This document shows positions 8,460 through 17,001 of a DNA stretch of 64,000 bases, piece after piece. This DNA is from Streptomyces sp. NBC_00775. Lineage in GTDB: Bacteria; Actinomycetota; Actinomycetes; Streptomycetales; Streptomycetaceae. The DNA lies in contig NZ_CP108938.1 of NCBI RefSeq assembly GCF_036347135.1, forward strand, positions 1,426,001-1,490,000. Direction: 5' to 3'. Each line of letters opens with the position of its first letter. Positions within the stretch are counted from its first letter, which is position 1. The notes below the pieces were generated by a model. It was not told the DNA's origin. It saw nothing but the letters and a program-made list of their open reading frames with translations, and made no database searches. The position numbers and the translations under genes are program-made.

Positions 8460-9376
8460 GCCGGGCCACCGCACCACCGCCTCCGCCCGTGCCACCCGGA
8501 ACGAAACCCGCGCCGGGCTACGAGATCCTGGCGCACCTGGCGCGGACCGGCTGGCTCGACCTGTACGACGCCTGGAGCGAGGAACGGGACTGCCGGTGCG
8601 TCGTCAAGGTCGTCCGCCCCGACCGCCGCCACGAGGAACGACTGCGTGACCGGCTGCTGCGTGAGGGCCGCTGGCTTCGGGCCTTCACCCATCCGCACCT
8701 GGTCCGCGCGTACGACACCTTCGAGTTCCCCGAGCCGCTCGTCGTACTGGAAACCCTGACCGGTGAGACGCTGTCCCACCTCATCCACCGGTTGCGGCGC
8801 CGGCCGGCCGCCGAGGACGTGGCCCTCCTCGGCGTGCACCTGTGTTCCGCGATGCACTACCTCCATGGTCAGGGCCTGCTGCACCTCGACCTCAAGCCGT
8901 CCAACGTCGTGGTCGACTGCGGGCACGCCAAGGTGCTCGACCTGAGCGTCGCACGGCCGCCCGGCATCGCTCCCGCGGGCGTCGGCACGTTCTGCTATCT
9001 CGCACCCGAGCAGGCGCGCGGCGGGCCGCTGACGGCCGCCGCCGACGCATGGGGCATCGGTGTCACGTTGTACGAGTTCGCCACCGGCGACCTGCCCTAC
9101 GACTGCGGTGAGACCGTGGACGAGGAGGGGGCGGAGACGGGGGCCGAGGCTGGATACGGGACCGGGGACGACACGACCGGCCGGGACGACTGGTATCCGC
9201 AGCTCGAAGAACCCGCCCCGCGGATCGGGTCCCGCCGACGCCTGCCGCGGGACCTCGCCACGGCCATCGACGGCTGCCTGCGGCCCGATCCGGCAGCCCG
9301 GCCCGCCATCGGGGAACTCGCCGCCGCCTTCGACGCGGCTCTGTCGTGGCAGCGGCGCCACGTGCCACAGGTATGA
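8456..9376 (+). CDS. Serine/threonine protein kinase, soluble, coupled to the ABC exporter
   Basis: A 306-residue Hanks-type kinase without a membrane anchor or PASTA repeats. Catalytic Lys is at about residue 51 (CVVKVV). The catalytic loop is HLDLKPSN (Asp145), with Leu in place of the usual Arg of HRD, and the magnesium motif reads DLS (Asp162) instead of DFG. 'GTFCYLAPEQARGG' is the APE segment. An acidic insertion (about 221-245, rich in Asp/Glu/Gly) interrupts the C lobe. The key Lys and Asp residues remain, so it is probably active. The ATGA overlap with the exporter suggests it phosphorylates or senses that transporter; this is inference. Confidence 0.88.
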   Translation: MSRATAPPPPPVPPGTKPAPGYEILAHLARTGWLDLYDAWSEERDCRCVVKVVRPDRRHEERLRDRLLREGRWLRAFTHPHLVRAYDTFEFPEPLVVLETLTGETLSHLIHRLRRRPAAEDVALLGVHLCSAMHYLHGQGLLHLDLKPSNVVVDCGHAKVLDLSVARPPGIAPAGVGTFCYLAPEQARGGPLTAAADAWGIGVTLYEFATGDLPYDCGETVDEEGAETGAEAGYGTGDDTTGRDDWYPQLEEPAPRIGSRRRLPRDLATAIDGCLRPDPAARPAIGELAAAFDAALSWQRRHVPQV

Positions 9377-9436
9377 CGGATCTGCGGGGGCGCGCCGGGG
9401 CCGGAACGTCACCGGTCCGACGGGGGGCGGCCAGGA

Positions 9437-10183
9437 CTATGCCGCCTCTTCGAAGTGCGCGGTGGCGAGGACGGTGCCGTCGGCGGAGGTCAGGCGAGCC
9501 CCGGACAGCGTGGACGGCTCCACCGGTATCGGGACTTCCCAGGAGCCGTAGCCGTCGTGCAGGGCGAAAGTGCCCACGCGCACGGTTGTGCCGTCCGTAC
9601 GCTCCAGCAGACAGGTGACCTTCCCGCTGTACGCGATCCCGGCGTCGTCGAGATCGATGGCCATGTACACCCAGCCCGGCGATCCGGGACGGGCGAAGAC
9701 CTTGCCGGCCGAATGGCCCTGGGCGCCGAGTGTCATCAGATCCGCGGCCATCAATCCCGTCCCGGCCTCGGCGGGCCGCGAAGGGGCGGCCGCGTTCTCG
9801 ACGACGGTGCCGACGGCCCAGCCGCCGAACCCGGCGGCGAGCGCCAAGGCGGCAACGGCGGACGCGACCCGCAGCCGCACACGTCCGCGGAACCCCGTGC
9901 GCACGCGACCCTGCCCGCGCGTGTGCCGGCGCCCGTCGTGCGCCGCCGCGGCCTGGGCCAGCGACCGCGCCACCCGGGTCTCGAAGCCGACCGGCGGCTC
10001 GCTGCCCGGCAGCAGGCCGACCAGCCCGTCGCCGACGAGGGTCAGCTGCCCGACGTACTCCCGGCAGTCCGCGCAGCGGTCCAGATGCGCGACAGCCTCG
10101 GCCCGCTCCCGGCCCGGGAGAACGCCCAGAGCCAGCTCGGCACCGACCTCCAGCAGCTTTTCGCAGGTCGCGTCCTTAGACAT
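9437..10183 (-). CDS. Zinc-binding anti-sigma factor (RskA-like)
   Basis: A 248-residue single-pass membrane anti-sigma factor. The cytosolic N-terminal domain carries the zinc anti-sigma motif His33-x3-Cys37-x2-Cys40 (HLDRCADC). A membrane helix follows at about residues 93-115, and the outside C-terminal domain resembles RskA sensor domains ('GWVYMAIDLDDAGIAYSGKV'). It overlaps the upstream ECF sigma gene by 8 bases, so the pair is co-produced and this protein should hold that sigma factor inactive until an envelope signal arrives. Confidence 0.92.
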   Translation of the reverse strand: MSKDATCEKLLEVGAELALGVLPGRERAEAVAHLDRCADCREYVGQLTLVGDGLVGLLPGSEPPVGFETRVARSLAQAAAAHDGRRHTRGQGRVRTGFRGRVRLRVASAVAALALAAGFGGWAVGTVVENAAAPSRPAEAGTGLMAADLMTLGAQGHSAGKVFARPGSPGWVYMAIDLDDAGIAYSGKVTCLLERTDGTTVRVGTFALHDGYGSWEVPIPVEPSTLSGARLTSADGTVLATAHFEEAA

Positions 10184-10760
10184 CGTCGCCTCGCTTCGGA
10201 GACGTGAGCATGGTCCGTAGTCTCCCCATCGCTGTCCTGATCCGCGTCTTGGCCGTGCCCAGAGGGATCTTCTCCCAGTCGGCGATTTGCTGAGCCGTCA
10301 TTCCGTAGATGCCCGCCATCACCAGGGCACGGCCCTGTTCGCGCGGCAGTTGTGCCACGGCGGCCCGCAGCCTGGACGACTCCTCGTCCGCGAGCGCGAA
10401 CTGCTCGGGAGTCTCGGTCACCACACCGAGGAGCGCGTCGAGATCTTCGGGTGCGAGCGGCTCCGGCCGACGCGAGCGGACGGCGTCGATGGCGAGGTTG
10501 TGCGCGATGGTCGTCAGCCAGGTCATCACCGAACCGCGGCGGGAGTCATAGATCTGTGCGTGCCGCCACGCGCGCTCGAACGTCTGCTGGGCAATGTCCT
10601 CGGCGAGCTGCGGATCACCGAGGACGGCGATGGCGACACCGAAGACCGTGTGCTGGAACCGCCGTACGAAAGCAACCGCGAGTTCTGGGTCGCCAGTGGC
10701 CAGTCCGGACAGCAGAGCCTCGTCCGAAAGGCGGCCTACTGGGAGCCCAAGACTATTCAT
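10176..10760 (-). CDS. ECF-family RNA polymerase sigma factor (SigK-like)
   Basis: A 194-residue extracytoplasmic-function sigma factor. Region 2 is seen at residues 25-95 ('VLGDPQLAEDIAQQTFERAW', 'RRGSVMTWLTTIAHNLAID') and region 4 at 130-185 ('LPREQGRALVMAGIYGMTAQ', then an HTH with 'IPLGTAKTRIRTAMGRLR'). With its RskA-like partner it resembles the SigK/RskA group. A 7-bp inverted repeat abuts its start codon. It is divergent from the cupredoxin lipoprotein at 10935, a likely target. Confidence 0.93.
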   Translation of the reverse strand: MNSLGLPVGRLSDEALLSGLATGDPELAVAFVRRFQHTVFGVAIAVLGDPQLAEDIAQQTFERAWRHAQIYDSRRGSVMTWLTTIAHNLAIDAVRSRRPEPLAPEDLDALLGVVTETPEQFALADEESSRLRAAVAQLPREQGRALVMAGIYGMTAQQIADWEKIPLGTAKTRIRTAMGRLRTMLTSPKRGDDV

Positions 10761-10776
10761 ATCCGTACATACGGAT
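10761..10776. promoter_or_regulatory. Inverted repeat adjoining the sigma-factor start
   Basis: ATCCGTA-CA-TACGGAT, 7-bp perfect arms with a 2-bp spacer, lies immediately upstream of the ECF sigma start codon in the divergent promoter region. It is a candidate operator or part of an autoregulated promoter. A further tandem GAGCCGTAC, GAGCCGTAC lies at 10880-10897. Confidence 0.4.
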
Positions 10777-10934
10777 CATTCCGGTCAGGGGATTGCCTGG
10801 CGGAGACGGAAGATCGCCTTCCCGTTGCCCTCCAGGTCCACCGCCCAATCCATCGGGCCCGGCGGCCCGTACCCCATATGAGCCGTACGAGCCGTACGAG
10901 CCCCTTGCGGGACGCAACGCTTTGGGGGTCACAG

Positions 10935-11411
10935 ATGCCAAGGACAACAGCCCGATACCGGACCCGCCTGATGACGGGACTGGCCGCCGGTGTCCTCACG
11001 AGCGTGCTCGCCGCCTGCGGCGGCGGGGCATCGACCGGGAGCGGGACGGGAAGTCACACAACGCCGAAGGCCAGTGGTCAGCCGGGAGTGACCAAGGTCG
11101 ACGTCACGCTCGTCGACTTCCGCATCACCCTGTCGAAGCCGGCCTTCACGGCCGGACGCTATGACTTCGTCGCCAAGAACAACGGTCACCAGGTGCACGC
11201 ACTCGAGATCGAAGGCCCCGGCGGTGAGCACCGCACCCGGACTCTCGCGCCGGGTGAGTCCGCGAGCCTCGCCGTAACCCTCAAGCCGGGCACGTACGAG
11301 GTGTACTGCCCCGTGGACGGGCACAAGGACCTGGGCATGCAGACGAAGATCACCACGGTTGGCGGCGGTGCGTCACCGAGCAACAGCACGAACAGCGGCG
11401 GCGGTTACTGA
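10935..11411 (+). CDS. Cupredoxin-like copper lipoprotein
   Basis: A 158-residue exported lipoprotein. The lipobox is LAAC (about residue 29, 'TSVLAACGGG'), followed by a Ser/Thr/Gly linker. A blue-copper-like domain covers residues 52-140: first ligand His in 'KNNGHQVHALEIEG', and the C-terminal ligand cluster 'YCPVDGHKDLGM' (Cys, His, Met). It should bind copper at the outer face of the membrane and may act in electron transfer or copper handling. The start chosen follows GGGGGT; an in-frame ATG at 10878 is possible. It is divergent from the ECF sigma gene, fitting envelope/redox stress control. Confidence 0.87.
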   Translation: MPRTTARYRTRLMTGLAAGVLTSVLAACGGGASTGSGTGSHTTPKASGQPGVTKVDVTLVDFRITLSKPAFTAGRYDFVAKNNGHQVHALEIEGPGGEHRTRTLAPGESASLAVTLKPGTYEVYCPVDGHKDLGMQTKITTVGGGASPSNSTNSGGGY

Positions 11412-11482
11412 GCCGCCTCGGCATGAGCATCGGCTTTGTGCTGTCGCGCACCGTGGGCCTGCCGGACGGCGAGGCGTCCCCT

Positions 11483-12550
11483 TCAGCCGAAGCAGTCCGT
11501 CCCCGCCACCGGCCGGCGGGTGACGGACCGCCTCGCGAGGTGTGCGCTGAACGCGTAGCAGCCCGTGCTCGTGTGGTTGATGTCCAGGGCGTTGACCTTG
11601 GCGACGACGTCCACCTCGGACGGTGACCGCTTCACGCCGACGGGCACGGCGACGGGGGCGTCGAACGAGAGTTCGCGCCCCTCGTCCGTCTGTTGCAGGG
11701 CGAGCGCCCGCTTCAACTCGGCGTCGGTCAGGGTCCCGTCCGCGACCGCCCGTTCGAGCCGGTGCTCGATCCGCCGGGAGGCGGCGTCGAGTTCGGCCCG
11801 CAGGGCCGCCGCCGCCCGGGCCTGTTGCTCGCGCCGGATGCGATCGCAGCCGTCCGGCCCGAGCTTCCTGGTGGTGACGGTGACGGGCTTCTCCCCGGCG
11901 CGGAACTCGTAGCAGTCACGGTCCGCCGGAACGAGCCCCCTGGACAGCAGGGCAAGGGTGATCAGTTGGCCGTGCTTCGTCTCCTGGCCCGTCCGCACGA
12001 TTCCGCCGGTCTGCCAGACGGGGGCGTTCTGGACGCCGGTGAGCCCGCCGCGGGTCACGGCCGCGCGCAGTTCCACGACCACGTCCGCGGCGACCGCGGC
12101 GGGGTCCCGGTAGCGGGTGGTCGCCGACCGGTCCCGGCAGCGGGCGTCGGACAGTTCGTGGACGGAGACGGGAGGCGGGGAGGAGGCCGGGACGAGATCG
12201 AACCGGTAGCAGCCCGAGGCCGAGCCGCCGTACCAGCCGCCGCCCACGATCGCGAACGACTCGGTCACCGTGACCCGTCGGCCGTGTCGCTGGACCTCGG
12301 CCCCTTCCGCCTTCCCGTTGCCGCCGTGGATCGACCGGTCGATCTCGGTCCCGAGCAGGGAACCGTCCGAGGCGGCCCGCGACAACAGGTCCCGGGTCTG
12401 TTCCACGGACTCCTTCATCCGCTCCCGCGCCCAGCCATCGGCTCGTCCGGACGCCGTACTGAGCCGCCACATCCCGAACAGCACCAGGACCAGGGCGGTC
12501 ATCAGCACGGCCAGACAGCCGTTCAGCACGCATCCCCCGCGTCTCGCCAT
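11483..12550 (-). CDS. Membrane-anchored protein with three Cys-pair repeats
   Basis: A 355-residue protein of unknown function. After a short N terminus, one membrane helix (about 8-31) anchors it, leaving the rest probably outside. I see three copies of one module: a helical stretch, then a 'GCYRF', 'DCYEF' or 'GCYAF' strand, then a second Cys about 20-24 residues later ('DARC', 'PDGC', 'GTDC'). The helical stretches also match one another ('LLSRAASDGSLLGTEIDRS', 'RLERAVADGTLTDAELKRAL'). The conserved pairs suggest three disulfides. GTG at 12529 with GGGGGA upstream is an equally good start. It is not obviously linked to its neighbours, and I know no family for it. Confidence 0.7.
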   Translation of the reverse strand: MARRGGCVLNGCLAVLMTALVLVLFGMWRLSTASGRADGWARERMKESVEQTRDLLSRAASDGSLLGTEIDRSIHGGNGKAEGAEVQRHGRRVTVTESFAIVGGGWYGGSASGCYRFDLVPASSPPPVSVHELSDARCRDRSATTRYRDPAAVAADVVVELRAAVTRGGLTGVQNAPVWQTGGIVRTGQETKHGQLITLALLSRGLVPADRDCYEFRAGEKPVTVTTRKLGPDGCDRIRREQQARAAAALRAELDAASRRIEHRLERAVADGTLTDAELKRALALQQTDEGRELSFDAPVAVPVGVKRSPSEVDVVAKVNALDINHTSTGCYAFSAHLARRSVTRRPVAGTDCFG

Positions 12551-12635
12551 GCCCGCAGGGTGCCCGCCCCGGGCCCCGCCGACGGGACCCGTGTCCGACA
12601 CGTGATCGAACGGGGCCCCGCCCGAGACAGCCGAC

Positions 12636-15326
12636 TCAGCCGGGCAGCGCGGCAAGCAACCGCCGGTCCCGAGGCGCCGCCCCGCGGTCGAGGCGGGCGT
12701 CGAGGAGCCGCCGGGCCGCGTCGCAACGCCCCGCCGCGACAAGGGCGTAGAGCAGGGTCTCCTCCACGACTTCACGCTGGGCCGCGCTGCCACCGACCTT
12801 CCGCAGCACCGGCAGGAGTGCGTCGAGGCCGCGGGCGGCTTCCTGGAAGCGTTCCTCGACGAGGGCGGCGAAGGCCTCGCAGAGCGGGACGATGACCTCG
12901 CGCTGTACGGGATCGGCGCCCGCGGCGTGGTCGCGCAGTCGGCGCAGGGCCGCGAGGTCCCCGGCGGCGGCGAGGGCGACCGCGGCGTGCAGCGCGGTGA
13001 ACGCGGTGGCGGGCCGCTCCACGACCTCGCGCGCGACCGAGCCGAGGACGTCCGCCGCGGGCACCTGCCCCCGCCAGCTGTCGCTCAGCCGGGCCCGCCA
13101 CAGCAGCGACCCCGAGTCCACCAGGGCCCGCACCCCGCTCACCCGCCCGGGCCCGAGCTGCGCGAACCACCGCTTGCGTACGGCGGCGGGGTCGTCCAGC
13201 GCGAGTTCGTGCAGCGCGATGTGCCAGGAGAAGTGCGCCCGGTGGACGGCGCCCCGGCCCTGCCCGGACACCCACGCGTCGAGCCAGTCGCGGCCCATCT
13301 CATGGGCGCCGGACTCGTAGTGGACGTGGGCGAGCGCGTGCACGGCGTGTCCGGAGGCGGGCTCGGCGGCCAGCGCGCGGTGGGCCAGTTCGGCGGCCTC
13401 GTGGAAGCGGCCCTGTTCCTGGCGCAGGAAGGCGAGGAGCGAGGTGTGGAACCAGTGCCCGTCGTACGCGGGCGAGGTGCCCTCGACCAGGCGCAGCGCA
13501 TAGCTGTTGTCCAGGTCGTTGATGCCGGAGAAGGCGATGGTGGGCACGGCGGTGGCGAGCGCGAGCGCGTCGGCGGGGTGCGCGTCGAGGTGCCCGAGCA
13601 GGGCGCCGGCACCCTCGTCCGCCGAATCGCCGTGCACGCGGCGCGTGACGACGTCCACGAAGGAGCGTTCGCGCTCGTCGGCCCGTTCGCGCGCGGAGCG
13701 CTGCGCGTCGGCGAGAGCCCTCGGTACGTCGACGGAGGCGCCGCACTCGTGACCGAGCAGGGCGAGCGCGGCGTGCCCGAGCGCGAAGCCGGGGTCGAGG
13801 GCGACCGCGCGCCCGAAGGCGTCCTCGGCTCCGGACCTGACCTTGAGGACGCGATCGAGCCCGGTGCGGTAGGCGGCGGCCGCCTCGGCGTGGGTGGACA
13901 GCGCGAGGCCGTGCGCGTCGACGGGCCGGCGGCGCGCCCGGCGGGTCGTGCGCGCGGGCCGGGTGAGCGGTTCGAGCAACTCCTGGGCCAGCGCAGCCGC
14001 TTGGACCCGGATCTCCGGGACGGCCGTGGTCTCCCACAGTTCGCCGCGGCGCGGGGCCCCGAGCGTGAACAGCGGGCGCTCGGCCCGGCCCTCGGCGTCG
14101 AGGAGCCGGCCGTCACGGGTGGCGACGCCCATGCCGAGGGGGCCGGGCACCGCGGCACCCGCGTCGAACAGCGAGCGCCACAGGGGGTCTTCGGGGCGCG
14201 GCCCGGGTCCGGTGCAGTCGATGACCCAGCCGGCCCGTATCTCCCGGCCGCCAAAGAGCGCGACCGTCAGCGCGCCGTCGTCCTGGACGACTGCGTCGGT
14301 CACGGCCCCCGCGTGCACCTTGAGCCGGCGGGCCGTACGGGCACGGGACACCGACTCGGCCGTCGCGGGCGCCATCCGATGACGGTGGGTGTTCCACAGC
14401 GCGCCCTCCCGCTCCAGGAACGCGGCCCGCTCCTCGGGGGTGAGGCTGTGCCACAGCCGCGCGGTGTGCGGACGCAGACTGTCGAGCGCGGGCCGCCAGT
14501 CGCCGTGGGTGCGGACGGCCCTGCCGATGTGCCGGTAGACGGTCCTGCGCAGCGCGGCGAGCGACGGCGTGTCGAGCCCGTCGGGGGCGTCCATCGCCGC
14601 GGCGGGGCTGAGCGCGTGCGGCTGGGGCAGCAGCCCGCCCCGGGAGACGGCGTGCACGGTGCGCCCGGGCCGGTCGAGGCTGAGCGCCAGGTCGACGGCT
14701 GTGAGTCCCGTGCCGACGAGCAGCACGTCGGCGGTGCCGGCGAGCGGACCGTCGAGGGCGCCGGACGCCCAGGGGGACCGTATGAAGCGCTCGGAGGTTC
14801 GCAGTCCCTGTGGCGCCCAGTCGCTCCGCGCGGCGGCCGGCCCGGTGGCGAGCACCGCGCTGTCGGCCGTCAGATGTCCCCCGGCGGCGAGTTGGAGCTC
14901 CACCCCGCCGCCGGGGGTGCCGGTACAGCTCTCCGCCCGCGTCCGCAGCCGGCGTACGGCGACCGTGCCGTGGGCGCGGACGATCGCCTGGGCCAGGGTG
15001 TCGGCGAGGTAGGCGCCGTACCGGTACCGGGTGGCGAAGTCGGCGCCCTTGACGGTGGGTTCGCCGTGCCGGCAGAGCCAGCGGGTGAAGTGTCCGGGGT
15101 CGTCCGGGTAGCAACTCATGCCGCTCGCGGGCACATTGAGCCGATGCCGTGGGTCGGGCGTGGCGTACGCGGTGCCGCGTCCGGCCTCCGGCGCCGGGTC
15201 GACCAGGACGAGGTCGAGGGACACCCGGCGGCGCGCGGCCGTCTCGCACAGCTGGACCGCCGTCAGCGCGCCGGCGGCGCCCGCTCCGACGATGGCCACG
15301 GTGTGCCGCTTGCGGGCTGAAATCAC
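12636..15326 (-). CDS. FAD/NAD(P)-binding protein fused to a TTC38-like repeat domain
   Basis: An 896-residue two-part protein. Residues 1-450 form an FAD/NAD(P)-binding domain (NAD_binding_9 type): Rossmann motif 'VAIVGAGAAGALTAVQL', 'NVPASGMSCYPDDP', second nucleotide site 'VLLVGTGLTAVDLALSL', and 'GWVIDCTGPG'. A basic linker (about 455-470) leads to residues 475-896, a helical-repeat region like the TPR protein TTC38 ('HGHAALALLGHE' region, 'HWFHTSLLAFLRQEQGRFHE', 'HAVHALAHVHYESGAHEMG'). The GTG start has GGAGG five bases upstream. Neither half has a known substrate; the fusion may combine a flavin enzyme with a TTC38 partner. Confidence 0.82.
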   Translation of the reverse strand: MISARKRHTVAIVGAGAAGALTAVQLCETAARRRVSLDLVLVDPAPEAGRGTAYATPDPRHRLNVPASGMSCYPDDPGHFTRWLCRHGEPTVKGADFATRYRYGAYLADTLAQAIVRAHGTVAVRRLRTRAESCTGTPGGGVELQLAAGGHLTADSAVLATGPAAARSDWAPQGLRTSERFIRSPWASGALDGPLAGTADVLLVGTGLTAVDLALSLDRPGRTVHAVSRGGLLPQPHALSPAAAMDAPDGLDTPSLAALRRTVYRHIGRAVRTHGDWRPALDSLRPHTARLWHSLTPEERAAFLEREGALWNTHRHRMAPATAESVSRARTARRLKVHAGAVTDAVVQDDGALTVALFGGREIRAGWVIDCTGPGPRPEDPLWRSLFDAGAAVPGPLGMGVATRDGRLLDAEGRAERPLFTLGAPRRGELWETTAVPEIRVQAAALAQELLEPLTRPARTTRRARRRPVDAHGLALSTHAEAAAAYRTGLDRVLKVRSGAEDAFGRAVALDPGFALGHAALALLGHECGASVDVPRALADAQRSARERADERERSFVDVVTRRVHGDSADEGAGALLGHLDAHPADALALATAVPTIAFSGINDLDNSYALRLVEGTSPAYDGHWFHTSLLAFLRQEQGRFHEAAELAHRALAAEPASGHAVHALAHVHYESGAHEMGRDWLDAWVSGQGRGAVHRAHFSWHIALHELALDDPAAVRKRWFAQLGPGRVSGVRALVDSGSLLWRARLSDSWRGQVPAADVLGSVAREVVERPATAFTALHAAVALAAAGDLAALRRLRDHAAGADPVQREVIVPLCEAFAALVEERFQEAARGLDALLPVLRKVGGSAAQREVVEETLLYALVAAGRCDAARRLLDARLDRGAAPRDRRLLAALPG

Positions 15327-15622
15327 GAATACCTCCGGCGGGGGTCTGCTGCGGGACCAGTAAGCGGAACTCCTTGTTCACTATTCCGACCGGAGAGGTG
15401 GGGAAAGGCCGGCGGGACGGAGATCTCACCGGAAACTCAGGGCGCCGGTCGGCTGTTCATACTCTGTTCACAAACCGAGGCGGCCCGGCAACCGTGGTTT
15501 CAGGACGTCTCACAGCGTCTCTTCACAGGAATCTCAGGTGGGGCCCCGCGGATTCAAAGGATCAACCCATGAAAGTGGCACAAGATGCACCCCCAGTGGT
15601 GGTGATCTAAGAAAGGCGTGCC
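15327..15622. other. 296-bp divergent promoter region
   Basis: Region between the FAD-TTC38 gene and the L,D-transpeptidase. It holds two CTGTTCA copies 11 bp apart (15452-15475) and another TGTTCA near 15374, but no strong palindrome. Both flanking genes probably start transcription here. No ORF is convincing. Confidence 0.4.
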
Positions 15623-16882
15623 GTGGGCGTCCCTGAGATATCGAACCGGTCCGAGCAGAGCGCGAACCGGTCCGGCCGGCCCGCGTGGTCGCGGCGCGGG
15701 ATCCTCGCCGTCCTCGGCACCGTGCCGGCGGTGGCTCTGACGGGCTGCAGCGGCTCCGCCGACGCCTCGGAGGGGACGAACGCTTCGGCGAAGGCCGCCG
15801 CGAGCACGAAGGCCAAGGCCAAGACTCCGAGCGTGAGCGTCACCCCCGCCGACGGCACGAAGAAGGCCGATTTCAGCAGCCCGGTCGAGGTGACCGTGGC
15901 GAACGGCACCCTGTCGACCGTCAAGGTCACCGGCAACGACGGTTCCACCCTGGCCGGGTCCTTCAACGACGCCCGTACGAAATGGACCTCCACCAAGAAT
16001 CCGTACTCCGGCACCAAATACACGGTCACAGCGACACCACAGGGTGCCGACGCACACACCGCGACCTTCGTCACGAAGTCCCCCGGCGAGACCTTCGTCG
16101 GTTACTTCACCCCCGAGGCGAACTCGACCTCCGGTGTCGGTATGCCCGTGTCGATCAACTTCACCGAGGCCGTCAAGGACCGCGCCGCCGTGGAGAAGGC
16201 GATCACCGTGACGGCGGAGCCCGCGGTCGAGGTCGTCGGCCACTGGTTCAGTGACACCCGGCTCGACTTCCGGCCCGAGGAGTACTGGGCCGCGGGCACG
16301 AAGATCACGCTGAGCCTGCGCCTGAAGGACGTCGAGGGCACGGACGGCGTCTACGGCACACAGTCCAAGGACGTCACCTTCCACATCGGCCGTCGCCAGG
16401 TCAGCACGGTCGACCTGGCGAAGAAGACGATGACGGTCGAGCGGGACGGCTCGACCCTCGCCACCTACCCGGTGAGCGGTGGCGCCGCCGACCACACCAC
16501 CTGGTCCGGGATCATGGTGATCAGCGAACGGTTCAAGCAGACCCGGATGGAGTCCTCGACGGTCGGTCTCGGCGACGAGTACGACATCTCGGACGTCCCG
16601 CACGCCCAGCGCCTGACCACCTCCGGCACCTTCATCCACGGCAACTACTGGGCCTCGACCTCGGTCTTCGGGAGCAGCAACACCAGTCACGGCTGCGTCG
16701 GTCTGCACGACGCGAAGGGCGCGAACGACAGCTCCGTGGCGGGCTACAAGTTCTACAACAGCTCGATGCTCGGTGACGTGGTGATCGTCAAGAACTCGGG
16801 CGAGAAGACCGTCGAGGCGTCCAACGGCCTCAACGGGTGGAACCTGTCATGGGCGGACTGGACGGCGGGGAGCGCTCTCTAG
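15623..16882 (+). CDS. L,D-transpeptidase lipoprotein
   Basis: A 419-residue secreted lipoprotein that makes or edits 3-3 peptidoglycan cross-links. A twin-Arg-like stretch ('SRRGILAVLG') precedes the lipobox LTGC (Cys42). A Ser/Ala/Lys linker follows, then two Ig-like domains (about 75-290) as in LdtMt2-type enzymes, and a YkuD catalytic domain (295-400) with 'FIHGNYW' and SHGCVGL, whose Cys358 is the nucleophile. The GTG start has GAAAGG upstream. It stands alone, ending in a clear terminator. Confidence 0.94.
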   Translation: MGVPEISNRSEQSANRSGRPAWSRRGILAVLGTVPAVALTGCSGSADASEGTNASAKAAASTKAKAKTPSVSVTPADGTKKADFSSPVEVTVANGTLSTVKVTGNDGSTLAGSFNDARTKWTSTKNPYSGTKYTVTATPQGADAHTATFVTKSPGETFVGYFTPEANSTSGVGMPVSINFTEAVKDRAAVEKAITVTAEPAVEVVGHWFSDTRLDFRPEEYWAAGTKITLSLRLKDVEGTDGVYGTQSKDVTFHIGRRQVSTVDLAKKTMTVERDGSTLATYPVSGGAADHTTWSGIMVISERFKQTRMESSTVGLGDEYDISDVPHAQRLTTSGTFIHGNYWASTSVFGSSNTSHGCVGLHDAKGANDSSVAGYKFYNSSMLGDVVIVKNSGEKTVEASNGLNGWNLSWADWTAGSAL

Positions 16883-16917
16883 CGGCACATCCCGGGAAGT
16901 CCTTCCTTCACATCGTG

Positions 16918-16948
16918 AACTCCCTTCTACGGAAGGGAGTTTCTTTGC
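16918..16948 (+). terminator. Rho-independent terminator with UNCG tetraloop
   Basis: AACTCCCTTC-TACG-GAAGGGAGTT: a 10-bp perfect stem closed by a cUACGg tetraloop, followed by TTCTTTGCTT. It ends the L,D-transpeptidase transcript. Confidence 0.88.
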
Positions 16949-17001
16949 TTTACCTCTTGACGACCGGAGTGACAGAGAGCACATTGGCCGCGCAGCTGCC
17001 T

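Noticed and set aside
6383..9376. Peptide, exporter and kinase considered as a lanthipeptide-type RiPP cluster
   Set aside because: The peptide has no Cys or leader/core boundary and the kinase has no cyclase or lyase domain.
10880..10897. Tandem GAGCCGTAC considered as a sigma-factor box
   Set aside because: Only two copies, no clear spacing to a -10, and it can be explained by chance in GC-rich DNA; noted only with the nearby inverted repeat.
12580..12625. Palindromic GTGTC-C-GACAC and GGGGCCCCG stretches between two minus-strand genes
   Set aside because: Short and GC-rich; not clearly above chance for this composition.
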